From assembly GCF_947036865.1 (NCBI RefSeq), contig NZ_CAMQSF010000001.1:310001-374000 (forward strand): a stretch of 64,000 bases of DNA, in the 5' to 3' direction. The notes under the pieces are model-generated. The model saw only the letters and a list, made by a program, of their open reading frames with translations. It did not search any database and was not told the origin of the DNA. This document shows, in pieces, positions 1-8,967 of the stretch. The stretch comes from an uncultured Caulobacter sp. (GTDB lineage: Bacteria > Pseudomonadota > Alphaproteobacteria > Caulobacterales > Caulobacteraceae). A program made the translations under genes and the position numbers. Each line of letters starts with the position of its first letter. Position 1 is the first letter of the stretch.

Positions 1-225
1 GCCGCCCTCGCAGGACGGCAGCTCGCGGGCGCAGGTGATATAGCCGCCGGCGCGCCAGGCCAGGCGGCCCTGGGCGTCGGCGATCATCACGCAGGTCGAG
101 GGCGAGCCGATCTGACGCCCCACGGCCTGAGCCAGGGCGTCCTCGTCGACCCCTTCGGGCAGCTTGGCCGAGCAGGCGGCGAGGCCCGCGGCGGCGAACG
201 CGACGAGGGCCAGGCGCCGGATCAT
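1..225 (-). CDS. Lipoprotein of unknown function (3' part outside window)
   Basis: The frame is open from an ATG at 223-225 to the left edge of the window, so only the first 75 residues are visible. The N-terminus (MIRRLALVAFAAAGLAAC) is a lipoprotein signal with a LAAC lipobox and Cys at residue 18. The mature part begins SAKLPEGVDEDALAQAV and contains the segment STCVMIADAQGRLAWRAGGY and three more cysteines. I do not recognise the family. It starts 3 nt after the panD stop codon, so it is probably co-transcribed with panD. Confidence is for the gene being real, not for a function. Confidence 0.7.
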   Translation of the reverse strand, partial: MIRRLALVAFAAAGLAACSAKLPEGVDEDALAQAVGRQIGSPSTCVMIADAQGRLAWRAGGYITCARELPSCEGG

Positions 226-228
226 GCC

Positions 229-585
229 TCAGGCCGCCGTCTTGATCTGGTTGCCCGCGTCCAGCAGCACGACCGTCGGGGCGTAGTTGCGCGCCTCCTC
301 GGCCGGCATCTGGCAGTAGGTCACGACGATGACGAGGTCGTTCTTCTGCACCAGGCGCGCGGCCGCGCCGTTGACGCCGATCACCTTGGAGCCGCGCGGG
401 GCCTCGATGGCGTAGGTGGTGAACCGCGCGCCGTTGGTGATGTTCAGCACGTCCACCTGCTCGTTCGGCAGGATGCCCGAGGCGTCCAGCAGGTCGCGGT
501 CGATGGCGATCGAGCCTTCGTAGTCGAGATCGGCCTGGGTCACCGTGGCGCGGTGCAGCTTGGCCTTCAGCATCGTGAGCAGCAT
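229..585 (-). CDS. panD: Aspartate 1-decarboxylase PanD
   Basis: Pyruvoyl-dependent enzyme that converts L-aspartate to beta-alanine for pantothenate and coenzyme A synthesis in the cytoplasm. The 118-aa product matches the family length and shows the hallmark YEGS self-processing site (Gly-Ser at about residues 24-25, where Ser becomes the pyruvoyl group), followed by [24 protein letters not shown] and GVNGAAARL. The frame is open upstream to 666, but the start at 583-585 ([20 protein letters not shown]) gives the normal N-terminus and the normal position of the cleavage site; the upstream extension has no family resemblance. A Caulobacter-type promoter lies at 664-692. Confidence 0.96.
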   Translation of the reverse strand: MLLTMLKAKLHRATVTQADLDYEGSIAIDRDLLDASGILPNEQVDVLNITNGARFTTYAIEAPRGSKVIGVNGAAARLVQKNDLVIVVTYCQMPAEEARNYAPTVVLLDAGNQIKTAA

Positions 586-663
586 GGCGGGAAACCTATC
601 CCCTGAACGAAAAGAGAGGTCTTCGGGGCCGCCACACACAAGGCCTCGAGAACAAGGTCCCGC

Positions 664-692
664 CATATAGCGACGAACCGGTCGCCATTCAA
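664..692 (-). promoter_or_regulatory. Candidate sigma-73-type promoter for panD
   Basis: On the minus strand, TTGAATG (686-692) is followed after 14 nt by GCTATATG (664-671). This fits the Caulobacter housekeeping consensus TTGaCGS-N10-14-GCTANAWC at most positions. It lies about 80 nt upstream of the panD ATG and supports choosing the inner start at 585, because the longer frame would begin inside the -10 element. Confidence 0.5.
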
Positions 693-777
693 TCGCACCG
701 CAGCATGGGACAAAGGTTAACAGCGCGGCCTTTCCGCGTTAAGGTTTGACCGAACGCGGTTCTGTGGGGGGAATGTC

Positions 778-1407
778 ATGCGTGATGGAAGACGCTGGGT
801 GACGACGGCCGCCGTCGTCGCCGTGATCGCGGGCGCGGCGCTTATTTCCAAGGGCGAGGCTCAGACGCCGCCGGGCGCGCCGCCCTTTCGGTTCGGGATC
901 GCGGCCGTGGTGGCTCGGCCCCGGATCACGGTGGAATGGCAGGCGGCGGTCGGCGGCCTTCGCCAGTCGGCCAATGTCGGCGAGAGCCTGGCCGCCAATC
1001 TTGACCGCGCCCAGGTCGACGCGACCGCCGTGCCGATCCTGCTGCCGCGGGATCCGAAGCTGACCGCTGGCGCCCGGCTCTATAGCTTCGGCGACTACTA
1101 CACGATCACGGCCAATACGGCGGGCGGCCGGGTGTCGCTGAGCGGAACCACGGCCACCGTGCCGCTGCCGGCGGCCAAGCCGCTGAAGGTCGAGACGGGG
1201 CCGGAAGGCTTGACGGTGCAGCGCACGGTCGATGGGCAACTGGCCAGCTTCGTGCGCTTCGGGGTGCTCTATACGGTCGAGATCCGCTGCGACGCGCCCG
1301 GCGACCCGCGGTGCCACGACGACAACTACGTGCTGGGCCTGGTCGGCAAGACCACGGCCGTCGTGATGGGCAAGGCCGCGCGGCAAGCCGCCGGCCTGGG
1401 GGGCTGA
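778..1407 (+). CDS. Exported protein of unknown function
   Basis: 209 aa. The N-terminus has charged residues followed by a hydrophobic stretch (VTTAAVVAVIAGAALIS) that reads as a Sec signal, with cleavage plausible near GEAQ. The mature part is rich in beta-type alternation (PRITVEWQAAVGG, LYSFGDYYTITANTAGG, GLTVQRTVDGQLASF, YTVEIRCDAPGDPRC) and has two cysteines near the C-terminus that could form a disulfide. I recognise no domain. The gene ends 2 nt before the next start, a lipoprotein with an M23 peptidase domain, so an envelope role shared with that gene is a reasonable inference. Confidence 0.75.
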   Translation: MRDGRRWVTTAAVVAVIAGAALISKGEAQTPPGAPPFRFGIAAVVARPRITVEWQAAVGGLRQSANVGESLAANLDRAQVDATAVPILLPRDPKLTAGARLYSFGDYYTITANTAGGRVSLSGTTATVPLPAAKPLKVETGPEGLTVQRTVDGQLASFVRFGVLYTVEIRCDAPGDPRCHDDNYVLGLVGKTTAVVMGKAARQAAGLGG

Positions 1408-1409
1408 TC

Positions 1410-2309
1410 ATGCGCGTCTCTCCGATCCCGCTGATCGCCGTCCTGCTGCTGGCCCCGCTGGCCGGCTGCGACGACACGACCAAGCCGCCGCCCGCCGGCG
1501 AGGCGCCCAAGCCGCCCTCGCCCGAGCCCGGTCCGCCCAAGGCCGACGACGCGCCCGCCGACGGCGGCGCCGAGCAGCCGGCCAGCGAGCCGATCCCGCC
1601 CAGCCCCGATCCCGCCGCCCAGCCGGCCGATCCGCCGGGGCCGACCTCGGCGAGCTTCGATCACGCCCCCGCCGGCGCCATCCCGCCCGGACAGGGTCCC
1701 GGCTATCTGGACCGCACCGTCTGGTCGCCGAACATGTGCTGGCCTCTGGCAGAGGCGGGTTTTCCGAACTCGCAGGTCTATGGCCCGGGCGGCGGCAGCG
1801 GCCCGGCCGGCCATCCCAACCAGTGCGACAGCCTGAATTACAGCCTGCCCTGGCATGACACCTTCTGCGAGGCGCGCTCGCGCTCGAACCCGCTGTGCGC
1901 CGGCTCTGGCACGGGCCACCAGGGTCAGGACATTCGCCCCGCCACCTGCAAGAAGAACGAGCACTGGGCCGTGGCCGCCGAGGCCGGGACGATCACCGAC
2001 ATCGGGACCTATACCGTGACGCTCGTGGCCAAGGCCGCGCCCCACTACACCTACCGTTATCTGCACATGCAGATGTCGACCTTGGCGGTGAAGGAAGGCG
2101 ATCAGGTCGCCAGGGGCCAGAACCTCGGCAAGGTGTCGAACGACTTCGGCGGCACGCCGACGACGATCCACCTGCACTTCGAGCTGCGGGCCGGGGTCTC
2201 GGGCATGACCACCGACGGCAAGCCGGTGACCCTGCACACCTTCCTGCCGCCCTATCTCAGCCTGGCCGAGGCCTATCAGCGCAAGCTGAACGGCCAGACC
2301 TGCGGCTGA
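1410..2309 (+). CDS. M23-family metallopeptidase lipoprotein
   Basis: 299 aa. It starts at the ATG 2 nt after the upstream stop; the N-terminus has a lipoprotein signal (IAVLLLAPLAGC). A Pro/Ala/Asp-rich linker of roughly 80 residues follows. The C-terminal half carries the LytM/M23 signature: HQGQD, giving the zinc ligands His and Asp, the typical GDQVARGQNLGKV beta-hairpin, and HLHFELR with the HxH pair. Proteins of this family cut, or when degenerate regulate the cutting of, peptidoglycan cross-links. Here both zinc motifs are intact, so activity is likely. The lipid anchor places it in the periplasm. A repeat element at 2322-2414 follows as a probable terminator. Confidence 0.88.
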   Translation: MRVSPIPLIAVLLLAPLAGCDDTTKPPPAGEAPKPPSPEPGPPKADDAPADGGAEQPASEPIPPSPDPAAQPADPPGPTSASFDHAPAGAIPPGQGPGYLDRTVWSPNMCWPLAEAGFPNSQVYGPGGGSGPAGHPNQCDSLNYSLPWHDTFCEARSRSNPLCAGSGTGHQGQDIRPATCKKNEHWAVAAEAGTITDIGTYTVTLVAKAAPHYTYRYLHMQMSTLAVKEGDQVARGQNLGKVSNDFGGTPTTIHLHFELRAGVSGMTTDGKPVTLHTFLPPYLSLAEAYQRKLNGQTCG

Positions 2310-2321
2310 AGCGGCGGCTCT

Positions 2322-2414
2322 AGCGTGAGCGGCTTCGGCGGCTAGCACGCTCTAAATGTTTGAAAGCGAGCCTGTTTGTCTGTTTCGATTCCATTCGAAG
2401 CAGACAGGCTCTAG
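2322..2414. repeat. Intergenic repeat, copy 1 (two stem-loops)
   Basis: About 93 bp that matches 53103-53196 with about eight substitutions. The right half is a clear hairpin: GAGCCTGTTTGTCTG on the left pairs with CAGACAGGCTC on the right around a TTCGATTCCATTCGA centre. The left half (AGCGTGAGCGGCTTCGGCGG...AGCACGCTCTA) is a second, imperfect inverted repeat. It lies between two convergent genes, and its terminal CTAG contains the stop codon of the minus-strand gene. It probably works as a bidirectional terminator or belongs to a REP-like repeat family. Confidence 0.8.
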
Positions 2415-3280
2415 GCGGTTTGGGCCTTCAGGAAGGCGGCCATGTCGGCCAGCAGCGTGGACTTGCCCCGGAACGGCCGCGACAGGGCCAGCACCGTCCC
2501 GGCGTGATCGAGACCGGGATAGTGCCGCTCCTCGACGGTCACGCCCTTGTCGCGCAGCACGGCGGCCAGCTTGCGGGTGTTGCGCGGATAGACCGTGGTG
2601 TCCTTGTCGCCCGTCGCCAGGAAGGCCGCCGGCGCGTCGGCGCGGGCGAAGTTGACCGGCTGGGTGGCCGCGAGGTCGGGGGCGTCGCCAAAGGTCTGCT
2701 GGGTCACCGGCCCCTTCAGCGGCAGGAAATCATAAGGCCCCGAAAGACCGGCAAAGGCGCGGATGACCTTGGGATCGACCCCGGCGGCCCGCAGGTAGCG
2801 CGGGTCCAGCGCCAGCATGGCGGCGTTGTAGGCGCCAGCGGAGTGCCCGATCAGCACGATCCGGCGCGGATCGCCGCCCAGGCCGGCGGCGTGATCGACC
2901 GCCCACCGCACCGCCCGCGCGCAGTCGTCGAGGAAGGCGGGGAACTTGACCTCCGGATAAAGCCGATAGTCGGGCGCCAGGGTCAGGAAGCCCTGGGCCG
3001 CGATCGCCCGGGCCGCCCAGCCGTAGTCCTCGCGCCGCCCGCTGTTCCAGGACCCGCCGTAGAGGAACACGGCGACCGGCGCGGGTCCCTTGGCGACCGG
3101 GGGCGCGTAGATGTCGAGACCGCCGCGCGGGCCGTCGGCGTAGCGCGCGCCGCGCCCTTCCCGGCGGGCGGCGTCCTTGGGCGTGAGGGTGGCGAACACC
3201 GACAGGGGCGAGCAGGCCGCCGTCAGGGTCGACGCCAGGGCGATCAGACCCGCGCGCCGGCTCAACGAACGCTCCGCCAT
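2411..3280 (-). CDS. Alpha/beta-hydrolase lipoprotein (esterase-like)
   Basis: 289 aa from the ATG at 3278-3280, which has GGAG 8 nt upstream; a longer open frame to 3397 lacks family resemblance. The N-terminus (LSRRAGLIALASTLTAAC) is a lipoprotein signal with Cys23. The hydrolase core shows the oxyanion region FLYGGSWNSG, the nucleophile elbow GHSAG (Ser about 147), an acid in ATGDKDTTV and His in GLDHAG. This pattern is seen in the BD-FAE / kynurenine-formamidase-like esterases. The substrate cannot be told. The stop codon lies inside the repeat element at 2322-2414. Confidence 0.85.
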   Translation of the reverse strand: MAERSLSRRAGLIALASTLTAACSPLSVFATLTPKDAARREGRGARYADGPRGGLDIYAPPVAKGPAPVAVFLYGGSWNSGRREDYGWAARAIAAQGFLTLAPDYRLYPEVKFPAFLDDCARAVRWAVDHAAGLGGDPRRIVLIGHSAGAYNAAMLALDPRYLRAAGVDPKVIRAFAGLSGPYDFLPLKGPVTQQTFGDAPDLAATQPVNFARADAPAAFLATGDKDTTVYPRNTRKLAAVLRDKGVTVEERHYPGLDHAGTVLALSRPFRGKSTLLADMAAFLKAQTA

Positions 3281-3338
3281 GTGTCGTTCTCCATCGCCTT
3301 CACGGGACAGGGTACGGTCGCGACCGCGGCCTGGATGC

Positions 3339-3644
3339 TCACGGCCGTCCCTCGACCAACTTGCCAATGACGTCGAGATAGGTCGCGAAGGCTTCACGAC
3401 CGGCGTCGGTGAGCGAAACGCGCGTCAGCGGCTTTCGGCCGACGAAGCTTTTTTCGATCGCCACATAGCCGGCGGCCTCCAGCTTGCGCAGATGGATCGA
3501 GAGGTTGCCGTCGGTCAGGGCCAGCTTGGCCTTCAGCGTGGTGAAGTCGGCGGCCTCGGCGCCGGACAGGAAGGCCATGATCCCCAGGCGCGCGCGCCCG
3601 TGGATGACCTCGTCCAACCGCTCGATCTCGAAGTCGCCGGCCAA
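3339..3644 (-). CDS. Small winged-helix transcriptional regulator
   Basis: About 101 aa. The sequence (RARLGIMAFLSG, DFTTLKAKLALTDGNLSIHLRKLEAAGYVAIEKSF, TRVSLTDAGREAFATYL) is a winged helix of the MarR/ArsR-like type, in which DGNLSIHLRKLE would be the recognition helix. No ATG is available: the best start is TTG at 3642-3644, with GGGGA 10 nt upstream. CTG at 3651-3653 would overlap the upstream stop as CTGA and cannot be excluded. It follows a membrane-protein gene directly. Such regulator / membrane-protein pairs are common; the ligand is unknown. Confidence 0.8.
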   Translation of the reverse strand: MAGDFEIERLDEVIHGRARLGIMAFLSGAEAADFTTLKAKLALTDGNLSIHLRKLEAAGYVAIEKSFVGRKPLTRVSLTDAGREAFATYLDVIGKLVEGRP

Positions 3645-3649
3645 CGGCG

Positions 3650-4264
3650 TCAGGTCCCCGCCGCCGCCCGCCGCATCAGCGCGAGCCCGGGCAGGAAGGC
3701 CAGCAGGAACAGCGCCGCCGCGTAGGCCAGCCAGATGAGCGGACTGGTCGCCAGCATGGCCAGCGCCACGGCGCTGGCGAAGGCGCCGAGCGCGACCGCG
3801 CGGATCCAGGCGATCTTGGTCACCGAGGCGCTGACCCACCAGGCCGCGCCGTACAGCACCAGCACGATCGTCGGGGTAAAGCCGATCAGCACCCAGGTCT
3901 GGGCCCGCCAGCTGGCGAGGCCAAGCGCGGCGAACAGCGCGACGCAGCCGATGGCGACGCCGGTCCAGGCGTCGCGGTTGACGCGCGCGCCGGCCGGCGT
4001 CGTCCGCGCGCCGATCCGGCGCTTGATCGCGACGGTCAGGATGGTGTGCAGCACGATGGCGCTTAGCCAGAGCGCCGGCAGCCAGACCGGAGAGACGGCG
4101 ACGCGCTCCGTCAGCACCAGCCACTGGCCGAGACTGGCCAGGCCGAAGATCGCGCCGGCGGCGGCCAGGATCGAGCCCCCGGTCAGCGGCGCGCTCCGGC
4201 CGTCCTCGGCGAGGGCGCGCAGGAACGCGAGATCGTCACGGAGGGCCTTCACGTCGTCGGTCAT
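3650..4264 (-). CDS. Integral membrane protein of unknown function
   Basis: 204 aa with about six hydrophobic segments (ILAAAGAIFGLASLGQWLVL, LPALWLSAIVLHTILTVAI, TGVAIGCVALFAALGLASW, VLIGFTPTIVLVLYGAAWW, IRAVALGAFASAVALAML, IWLAYAAALFLLAFLPG) and a soluble N-terminal stretch of about 25 residues. No transport or enzymatic motif is visible. It ends 5 nt before the start of the winged-helix gene, so the two form an operon in which the membrane protein is made first. The function is unknown. Confidence 0.8.
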   Translation of the reverse strand: MTDDVKALRDDLAFLRALAEDGRSAPLTGGSILAAAGAIFGLASLGQWLVLTERVAVSPVWLPALWLSAIVLHTILTVAIKRRIGARTTPAGARVNRDAWTGVAIGCVALFAALGLASWRAQTWVLIGFTPTIVLVLYGAAWWVSASVTKIAWIRAVALGAFASAVALAMLATSPLIWLAYAAALFLLAFLPGLALMRRAAAGT

Positions 4265-4316
4265 GCGAATCCCCGGTTCGAGACCGGCCGACTTTGCGAC
4301 GTAAAGCGCTCCGGGC

Positions 4317-6107
4317 CTAGAGCTTGTACTGACCGCTTTCGATCTTGCCGTACAGAGCCTTGGTGATCTTCACATAGCCCTTGCCCGGATCGCGGAAATA
4401 GAGCGGATCCTTGGTGCGCGTCGGATCGAAGCCGTCGGTGACCAGATCGATCTTGCGGTACTTGAAGGTGCCGGTGGTCTCGATCGCCTTCTGCAGCCGC
4501 ACGAACAGCGGGCGGGCGTAGCTTGGCAGGTGCTGATCGACGTGCTGGCCGAAAGCCTCCATGTCGAAGTCGTCTTCGGTGACCAGGGCCGCCATGCCGG
4601 CCTTGCCGTCCAGGTCGCCGACCTTGACGCCGTAGACATTGACCTCCTGCACGCCCTCGAAGCCCGCCAGTCGCTCGGCCACCTCGCTGGTGGCGACGTT
4701 CTCGCCCTTCCAGCGGAACGTGTCGCCGATCCGATCGACGAAATAGATGTAGCCGTCGCGGTCGACGCGCATCAGGTCGCCGGTGCGGAACCAGGCGTCG
4801 CCCTTTTCGAAGACGTCGTGCAGCACCTTCTTCTCGGTGGCGGCCTTGTCCGCATAGCCGACGAAATTGGAGCGGGCGTCGCCGCCGATATGGCCGATGC
4901 ACTCGCCGACCTCGCCCGCCGCGGCTTCGATGCAGCGGCCGTCGGGGCTTCGGACCGGCATCTCGGCCTCGACGTCGAACTTGACGATCCGGAAGTTGAA
5001 CTTGCTGCGCAGATAGCCCGGGATCCGCCCGATCGCGCCGCGTTTGCCGTCGAAGTTGAAGAACGAGACGTTGCCCTCGGTCGCGCCGTAGAACTCCAGC
5101 ACGCCGCCGACCTTGAACCGGTCCAGCATCTGGTCCCAGACATCAGGCCGCAGGCCGTTGCCGAAGATCAGGCGGATCTTGTGCGCCCGGTCGAACTCGC
5201 CGTCGGGCTGGTTGGCCAGATAGCGGCACAGTTCGCCGATATAGACGAACATGGTGCAGTTCTCCTTGACCACGTCCGGCCAGAAATGGGTCACCGAGAA
5301 CTTCTTGCGCAGCACCACCGAGGCGCCGTTCAGCAGGGCCGCGCCCATGGCGCAAAGGCCGCCGGTGGCGTGGTAGAGCGGCAGGGTCACATATATGCGG
5401 TCGCTCTGGTTGGCGCCGGTCGAGCCGGCGAAGCCGCGCATGTAGAGCTGGGCGCGCATGTGGGTGATCCGCGCGGCCTTGGGCAGGCCGGTCGTGCCGC
5501 TGGTGTAGATATAGAGGGCGGTGTCCTTGGCGGTGAGCCCGTCGCGCGCGGTCTCGCGGTCGGGGCGCAGCTGGCTGCAGCTCTTCAGCGCCTTGACCAG
5601 ATCCCGCTGGTCGCCATGCACCGGGCCCAGCACCCACTGCTGCATATGCCGCTCGAGCAGGCCCTTGACCTCTTCGAAACAGGGCGAGGTTTCCGCGTCG
5701 ACGATGCAGTGCATGGCCTGGGAGATGTTCAGGCAGTGCGCCAGGGCCGCGCCGGTCAACTGGTTGTTGATCAGGGCCGTGGCGACGCCGACCTTGGTCA
5801 GGCCGTACCAGATGGCCAGGTAGTCGAGCCGGTTGGGCATGAACAGCGCCACGGTCTGGCCGCGCGTCAGGCCCAAGCCCTTGGCCCAGTGGGCGTAGCG
5901 GTTGGCGATGGCGTCGAGCTCGGCATAGGTGACGGTCTTGCCCTCGAACGAGATCGCCGGACGATCGCGCCACTTGTCGACCGCCGCTTCCAGATCGTCG
6001 CAGATCAGGTTGGCGCTGTCGGGAGCGATGGACTTCACCCGCTTCAGCGTCCGGGACAGTCCCTTCAGGAACCGGATTTCCCGTTTGATCTTTTGACGCA
6101 GACGCAT
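4317..6107 (-). CDS. Long-chain acyl-CoA synthetase, FATP type
   Basis: 596 aa. An adenylate-forming enzyme that activates a fatty acid with ATP and CoA. The P-loop-like motif is YTSGTTGLPKAARITH at about 201-216; FYGATEGNVSFFN, WFRTGDLMRVDRDGYIYFVDRIGDTFRWKGENV and GTFKYRKIDL follow in the correct order. GATEGN and DRIGDTFRWKGENV are characteristic of the fatty-acid-transport-protein / very-long-chain branch rather than E. coli FadD. The N-terminus is basic (MRLRQKIKREIRFLKG), suggesting membrane association. GGGAG precedes the ATG at 6105-6107. Chain-length specificity cannot be read from the sequence. Confidence 0.9.
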   Translation of the reverse strand: MRLRQKIKREIRFLKGLSRTLKRVKSIAPDSANLICDDLEAAVDKWRDRPAISFEGKTVTYAELDAIANRYAHWAKGLGLTRGQTVALFMPNRLDYLAIWYGLTKVGVATALINNQLTGAALAHCLNISQAMHCIVDAETSPCFEEVKGLLERHMQQWVLGPVHGDQRDLVKALKSCSQLRPDRETARDGLTAKDTALYIYTSGTTGLPKAARITHMRAQLYMRGFAGSTGANQSDRIYVTLPLYHATGGLCAMGAALLNGASVVLRKKFSVTHFWPDVVKENCTMFVYIGELCRYLANQPDGEFDRAHKIRLIFGNGLRPDVWDQMLDRFKVGGVLEFYGATEGNVSFFNFDGKRGAIGRIPGYLRSKFNFRIVKFDVEAEMPVRSPDGRCIEAAAGEVGECIGHIGGDARSNFVGYADKAATEKKVLHDVFEKGDAWFRTGDLMRVDRDGYIYFVDRIGDTFRWKGENVATSEVAERLAGFEGVQEVNVYGVKVGDLDGKAGMAALVTEDDFDMEAFGQHVDQHLPSYARPLFVRLQKAIETTGTFKYRKIDLVTDGFDPTRTKDPLYFRDPGKGYVKITKALYGKIESGQYKL

Positions 6108-6249
6108 TCGGCTCTCCCTTCAAACAACCATTGGAGAGCGCCGCGCGACGGGTCAAGCCGCCGCGCGCTGCAATGCAAAAGCTATCGACGTTCGATCAAA
6201 TCGCGCCTTGTCGGCGCGGCGCCGACACCGCCGAAAGCGGCCCCTCGAC

Positions 6250-7629
6250 CTAGCCGGCGGCGAGGCGACGCTGGTCGTCGCGGGCGGCCTTAAGCTTCTC
6301 GGCCACCAGGAACGCCAGCTCCAGCGCCTGCTCGCCGTTCAACCGCGGGTCGCAGTGGGTGTGGTAGCGATCGGCGAGTTCGGTCTCGGAGACCGCCCGC
6401 GCGCCGCCCAGGCACTCGGTGACGTTCTGGCCGGTCATCTCCAGGTGAACGCCGCCAGGGTGCACGCCCTCGGCCTGGGCGATCTCCACGAAGCTCTTCA
6501 CCTCGGACAGGATCCGGTCGAACGGGCGGGTCTTGTAGCCGGTCGAGGCCTTCAGCGTATTGCCGTGCATCGGGTCCGTCGCCCAGACCACCGAGCGGCC
6601 CGCGCTCTTGGTGGCGCGCATCAGGCGCGGCAGGCGGTCGGCGATCTTGTCCGAGCCGAAGCGACCGTAGAGCGTCAGGCGGCCCGGCTCGTTGTTGGGG
6701 TTCAGCGCGTCGATCAGGCGCAGCAGGTCGTCGCCCTCCATGGTCGGACCGCACTTCAGGCCGATCGGGTTCTTCACGCCACGCATGAACTCGACATGGG
6801 CGCCGTCCAGCTGGCGGGTGCGCTCGCCGATCCACAGCAGGTGGGCGCTGGTGTCGTACCAGTCGCCCGAGGTGCTATCGACGCGGGTCATGGCTTCCTC
6901 GAAGCCCAGCAGCAGGGCCTCGTGGCTGGTGAAGAACTCGACGCGGCGCAGATCGGGCTGGGTGTCGGGCGTCACGCCGACCGCCGACATGAAGGTCAGC
7001 GCCTCGGAGATCTTCTCCGACAGCTCGCGGTAACGCGCGCCCTGCGGGCTGTCGCCGACGAAGCCCAGGGTCCAGCGGTGGATGTTGTAGAGGTCGGCAT
7101 AGCCGCCGCTGGCGAAGGCCCGCAGCAGGTTCAGCGTCGCGGCCGACTGGCCATAGGCCTTCAGCAGGCGGTCCGGGTCCGGGACCCGCTCGGCCTCGTT
7201 GAAGTCCATGCCGTTGATGATGTCGCCGCGATAGGACGGCAGGGTCACGTCGCCCTGGACCTCGGTCGGCTCCGAGCGCGGCTTGGCGAACTGGCCGGCG
7301 ATGCGGCCGACCTTCACCACGGGCTTGCCGCCGGCGAAGGTCAGCACCACCGCCATCTGCAGGATCAGGCGGAAGGTGTCGCGGATGTTGTCCGCGTGGA
7401 ACTCCTTGAAGCTCTCGGCGCAGTCGCCGCCCTGCAGCAGGAAGGCCCGGCCCTCGGCCACGTCGCCGAGCAGGCTCTTCAGCCGGCGCGCCTCGCCCGC
7501 GAAGACCAGAGGCGGCATCTGGCGCAGCGTGTTCTCGACCCGCTCCACGGCGCCCATGTCCGGATAGTCGGTGGGCATGTGCTTGGCGGGCTTGGCTCTC
7601 CAGGCGGCGGGGGTCCAGCGGGCGGTCAT
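6250..7629 (-). CDS. aroG: Class II 3-deoxy-7-phosphoheptulonate synthase
   Basis: 459 aa. First step of the shikimate pathway: phosphoenolpyruvate plus erythrose 4-phosphate give DAHP. It is a plant / mycobacterial-type (class II) enzyme: [81 protein letters not shown] and [15 protein letters not shown] are all class II landmarks. The ATG at 7627-7629 ([14 protein letters not shown]) gives the usual N-terminus; starts at 7635 and 7689 are possible but less typical. Upstream on the minus strand, TTGCCTT and GCTATCT about 14 nt apart make a weak promoter candidate. Confidence 0.95.
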   Translation of the reverse strand: MTARWTPAAWRAKPAKHMPTDYPDMGAVERVENTLRQMPPLVFAGEARRLKSLLGDVAEGRAFLLQGGDCAESFKEFHADNIRDTFRLILQMAVVLTFAGGKPVVKVGRIAGQFAKPRSEPTEVQGDVTLPSYRGDIINGMDFNEAERVPDPDRLLKAYGQSAATLNLLRAFASGGYADLYNIHRWTLGFVGDSPQGARYRELSEKISEALTFMSAVGVTPDTQPDLRRVEFFTSHEALLLGFEEAMTRVDSTSGDWYDTSAHLLWIGERTRQLDGAHVEFMRGVKNPIGLKCGPTMEGDDLLRLIDALNPNNEPGRLTLYGRFGSDKIADRLPRLMRATKSAGRSVVWATDPMHGNTLKASTGYKTRPFDRILSEVKSFVEIAQAEGVHPGGVHLEMTGQNVTECLGGARAVSETELADRYHTHCDPRLNGEQALELAFLVAEKLKAARDDQRRLAAG

Positions 7630-7743
7630 GATCATAGCTCGGTGTGGGCGAAGGGCGGGGTAGATAGCGCGAATAGACCGGAAAGGCAAAATCGTGCGGA
7701 TGTATGGGAGACGCGCGCCTGAGCGGGGATTTTCATTGTCGCG

Positions 7744-8967
7744 CTACCGAGGCTCGGCGACCGATTTTTGCGCCACGTCGCACGCGATGACCGTCAACGC
7801 TCCGAGGGCCAGCCACCATTCCTGCCAGACGCCGAAACTGATGGCGCCGATCACCAGATAGCTGGTCGTGGCGGCGGCGGCCATCGCGCCATCGCGACGG
7901 TTCTCGCCGGTCAGGCCGACGATCCGATAAAGCACCCAGGCGAAGAAGGCCGCCGCCATCGCGGCCCCCGCCGAACCGAGCTCGAGCCAAAGCTGCAAGG
8001 CGGCGTTGTGGGTGTGCAGCGGGATGGCCGGTCCGAAGGTGCGGCTGGCGTCGATCCCCCAGCCGCGCAGCGGATGGCGGACGATCTCGTTGGCCGCGAA
8101 GGCCCAGATGTTCAGACGGGCGTCCCACGACGGCGGCGCCAGAACGTGCAGCCAGGCGATGAAGCCCGACCGCACCGACCACAGCACGACGATCGGGGCG
8201 AAGATGAACACGGCCGAAACCAGCGGGATCAGCGCGCGGACCACGGGCTTGCCGACGAACCGAACGCCCAGCCAGACGAGGCCGCCGGCCAGCAGGGCGG
8301 CGATCGGGGCGTCGGCGCCGGTCAGGTGCGCCGCCACGATGGTCAGCAGCGCCAGGGCCGTGATCACGAGATTGCGCCCCCGGAACCGCCAGGCGTCCAG
8401 AAGCCGCGCGCTGGGCCAGAACAGCAGCGCCAGCGGATAGGTGGCGATCGACACCTTGACCATGGCGAGGTCCGGCCGGATGCCCTCGCCGGTGGTCTTG
8501 TGCAGACTCATATAGAGCTTGGCCTTCAGGGCGGCGTCGGCGCAGGCGACCAGGGCCAGCAGGGCCAGGCCGACCAGCATCACCCGTCCGGCCCGTCGCG
8601 CCGAGCGGACGGACATCTCGCCCAGCGCCGCCACGGCCGCGCTGTACAGACCCAGCTCCAGCACCAGCTTCACGGCCGTGAACCGCTCCAACGCCTTGCC
8701 CGTCTTCAGCTCGGCCAAGGCCGGCGTGGCGGGGCTCCAGCTCAGGCTGATCAGCGACCAGGCCGCCATCAGCAGCAGGGCGAATATCGGCAGCAGCGGG
8801 GCGCGCGGACGCGCCAAGACCGGCGCGCCCAGCAGCCCCACGAGGCTGATGACGCCAGCGAACCACAGCGGGATCAGATAGCCGACCAGCGGCGTCATCA
8901 CGAACAGGAAGACGGCCAGCGCCCCCAGCCAGCGTGTGCGCCGCTCCGCGGCGTCCGCCAGGGTCAT
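7744..8967 (-). CDS. O-antigen ligase-like polytopic membrane protein
   Basis: 407 aa with about ten or more transmembrane segments, and a periplasmic loop carrying RLNIWAFAANEIVRHPLRGWGIDASR followed by HTHNAALQLWLELG. The WxxAxxxIxxxPLxGWG and HxHNxxLQxxxELG pattern is the Wzy_C / WaaL ligase signature, with a conserved Arg and His. The protein may ligate O-polysaccharide to lipid A-core, or polymerise another surface glycan; family members cannot be separated by sequence alone. The start ATG (8965-8967) overlaps the gor stop as ATGA, so translation is coupled to gor. Confidence 0.82.
   Translation of the reverse strand: MTLADAAERRTRWLGALAVFLFVMTPLVGYLIPLWFAGVISLVGLLGAPVLARPRAPLLPIFALLLMAAWSLISLSWSPATPALAELKTGKALERFTAVKLVLELGLYSAAVAALGEMSVRSARRAGRVMLVGLALLALVACADAALKAKLYMSLHKTTGEGIRPDLAMVKVSIATYPLALLFWPSARLLDAWRFRGRNLVITALALLTIVAAHLTGADAPIAALLAGGLVWLGVRFVGKPVVRALIPLVSAVFIFAPIVVLWSVRSGFIAWLHVLAPPSWDARLNIWAFAANEIVRHPLRGWGIDASRTFGPAIPLHTHNAALQLWLELGSAGAAMAAAFFAWVLYRIVGLTGENRRDGAMAAAATTSYLVIGAISFGVWQEWWLALGALTVIACDVAQKSVAEPR

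Noticed and set aside
586..666. N-terminal extension of PanD to an ATG at 664-666
   Set aside because: The extra 27 residues have no family resemblance and overlap the predicted -10 element; the inner ATG gives the normal PanD N-terminus.
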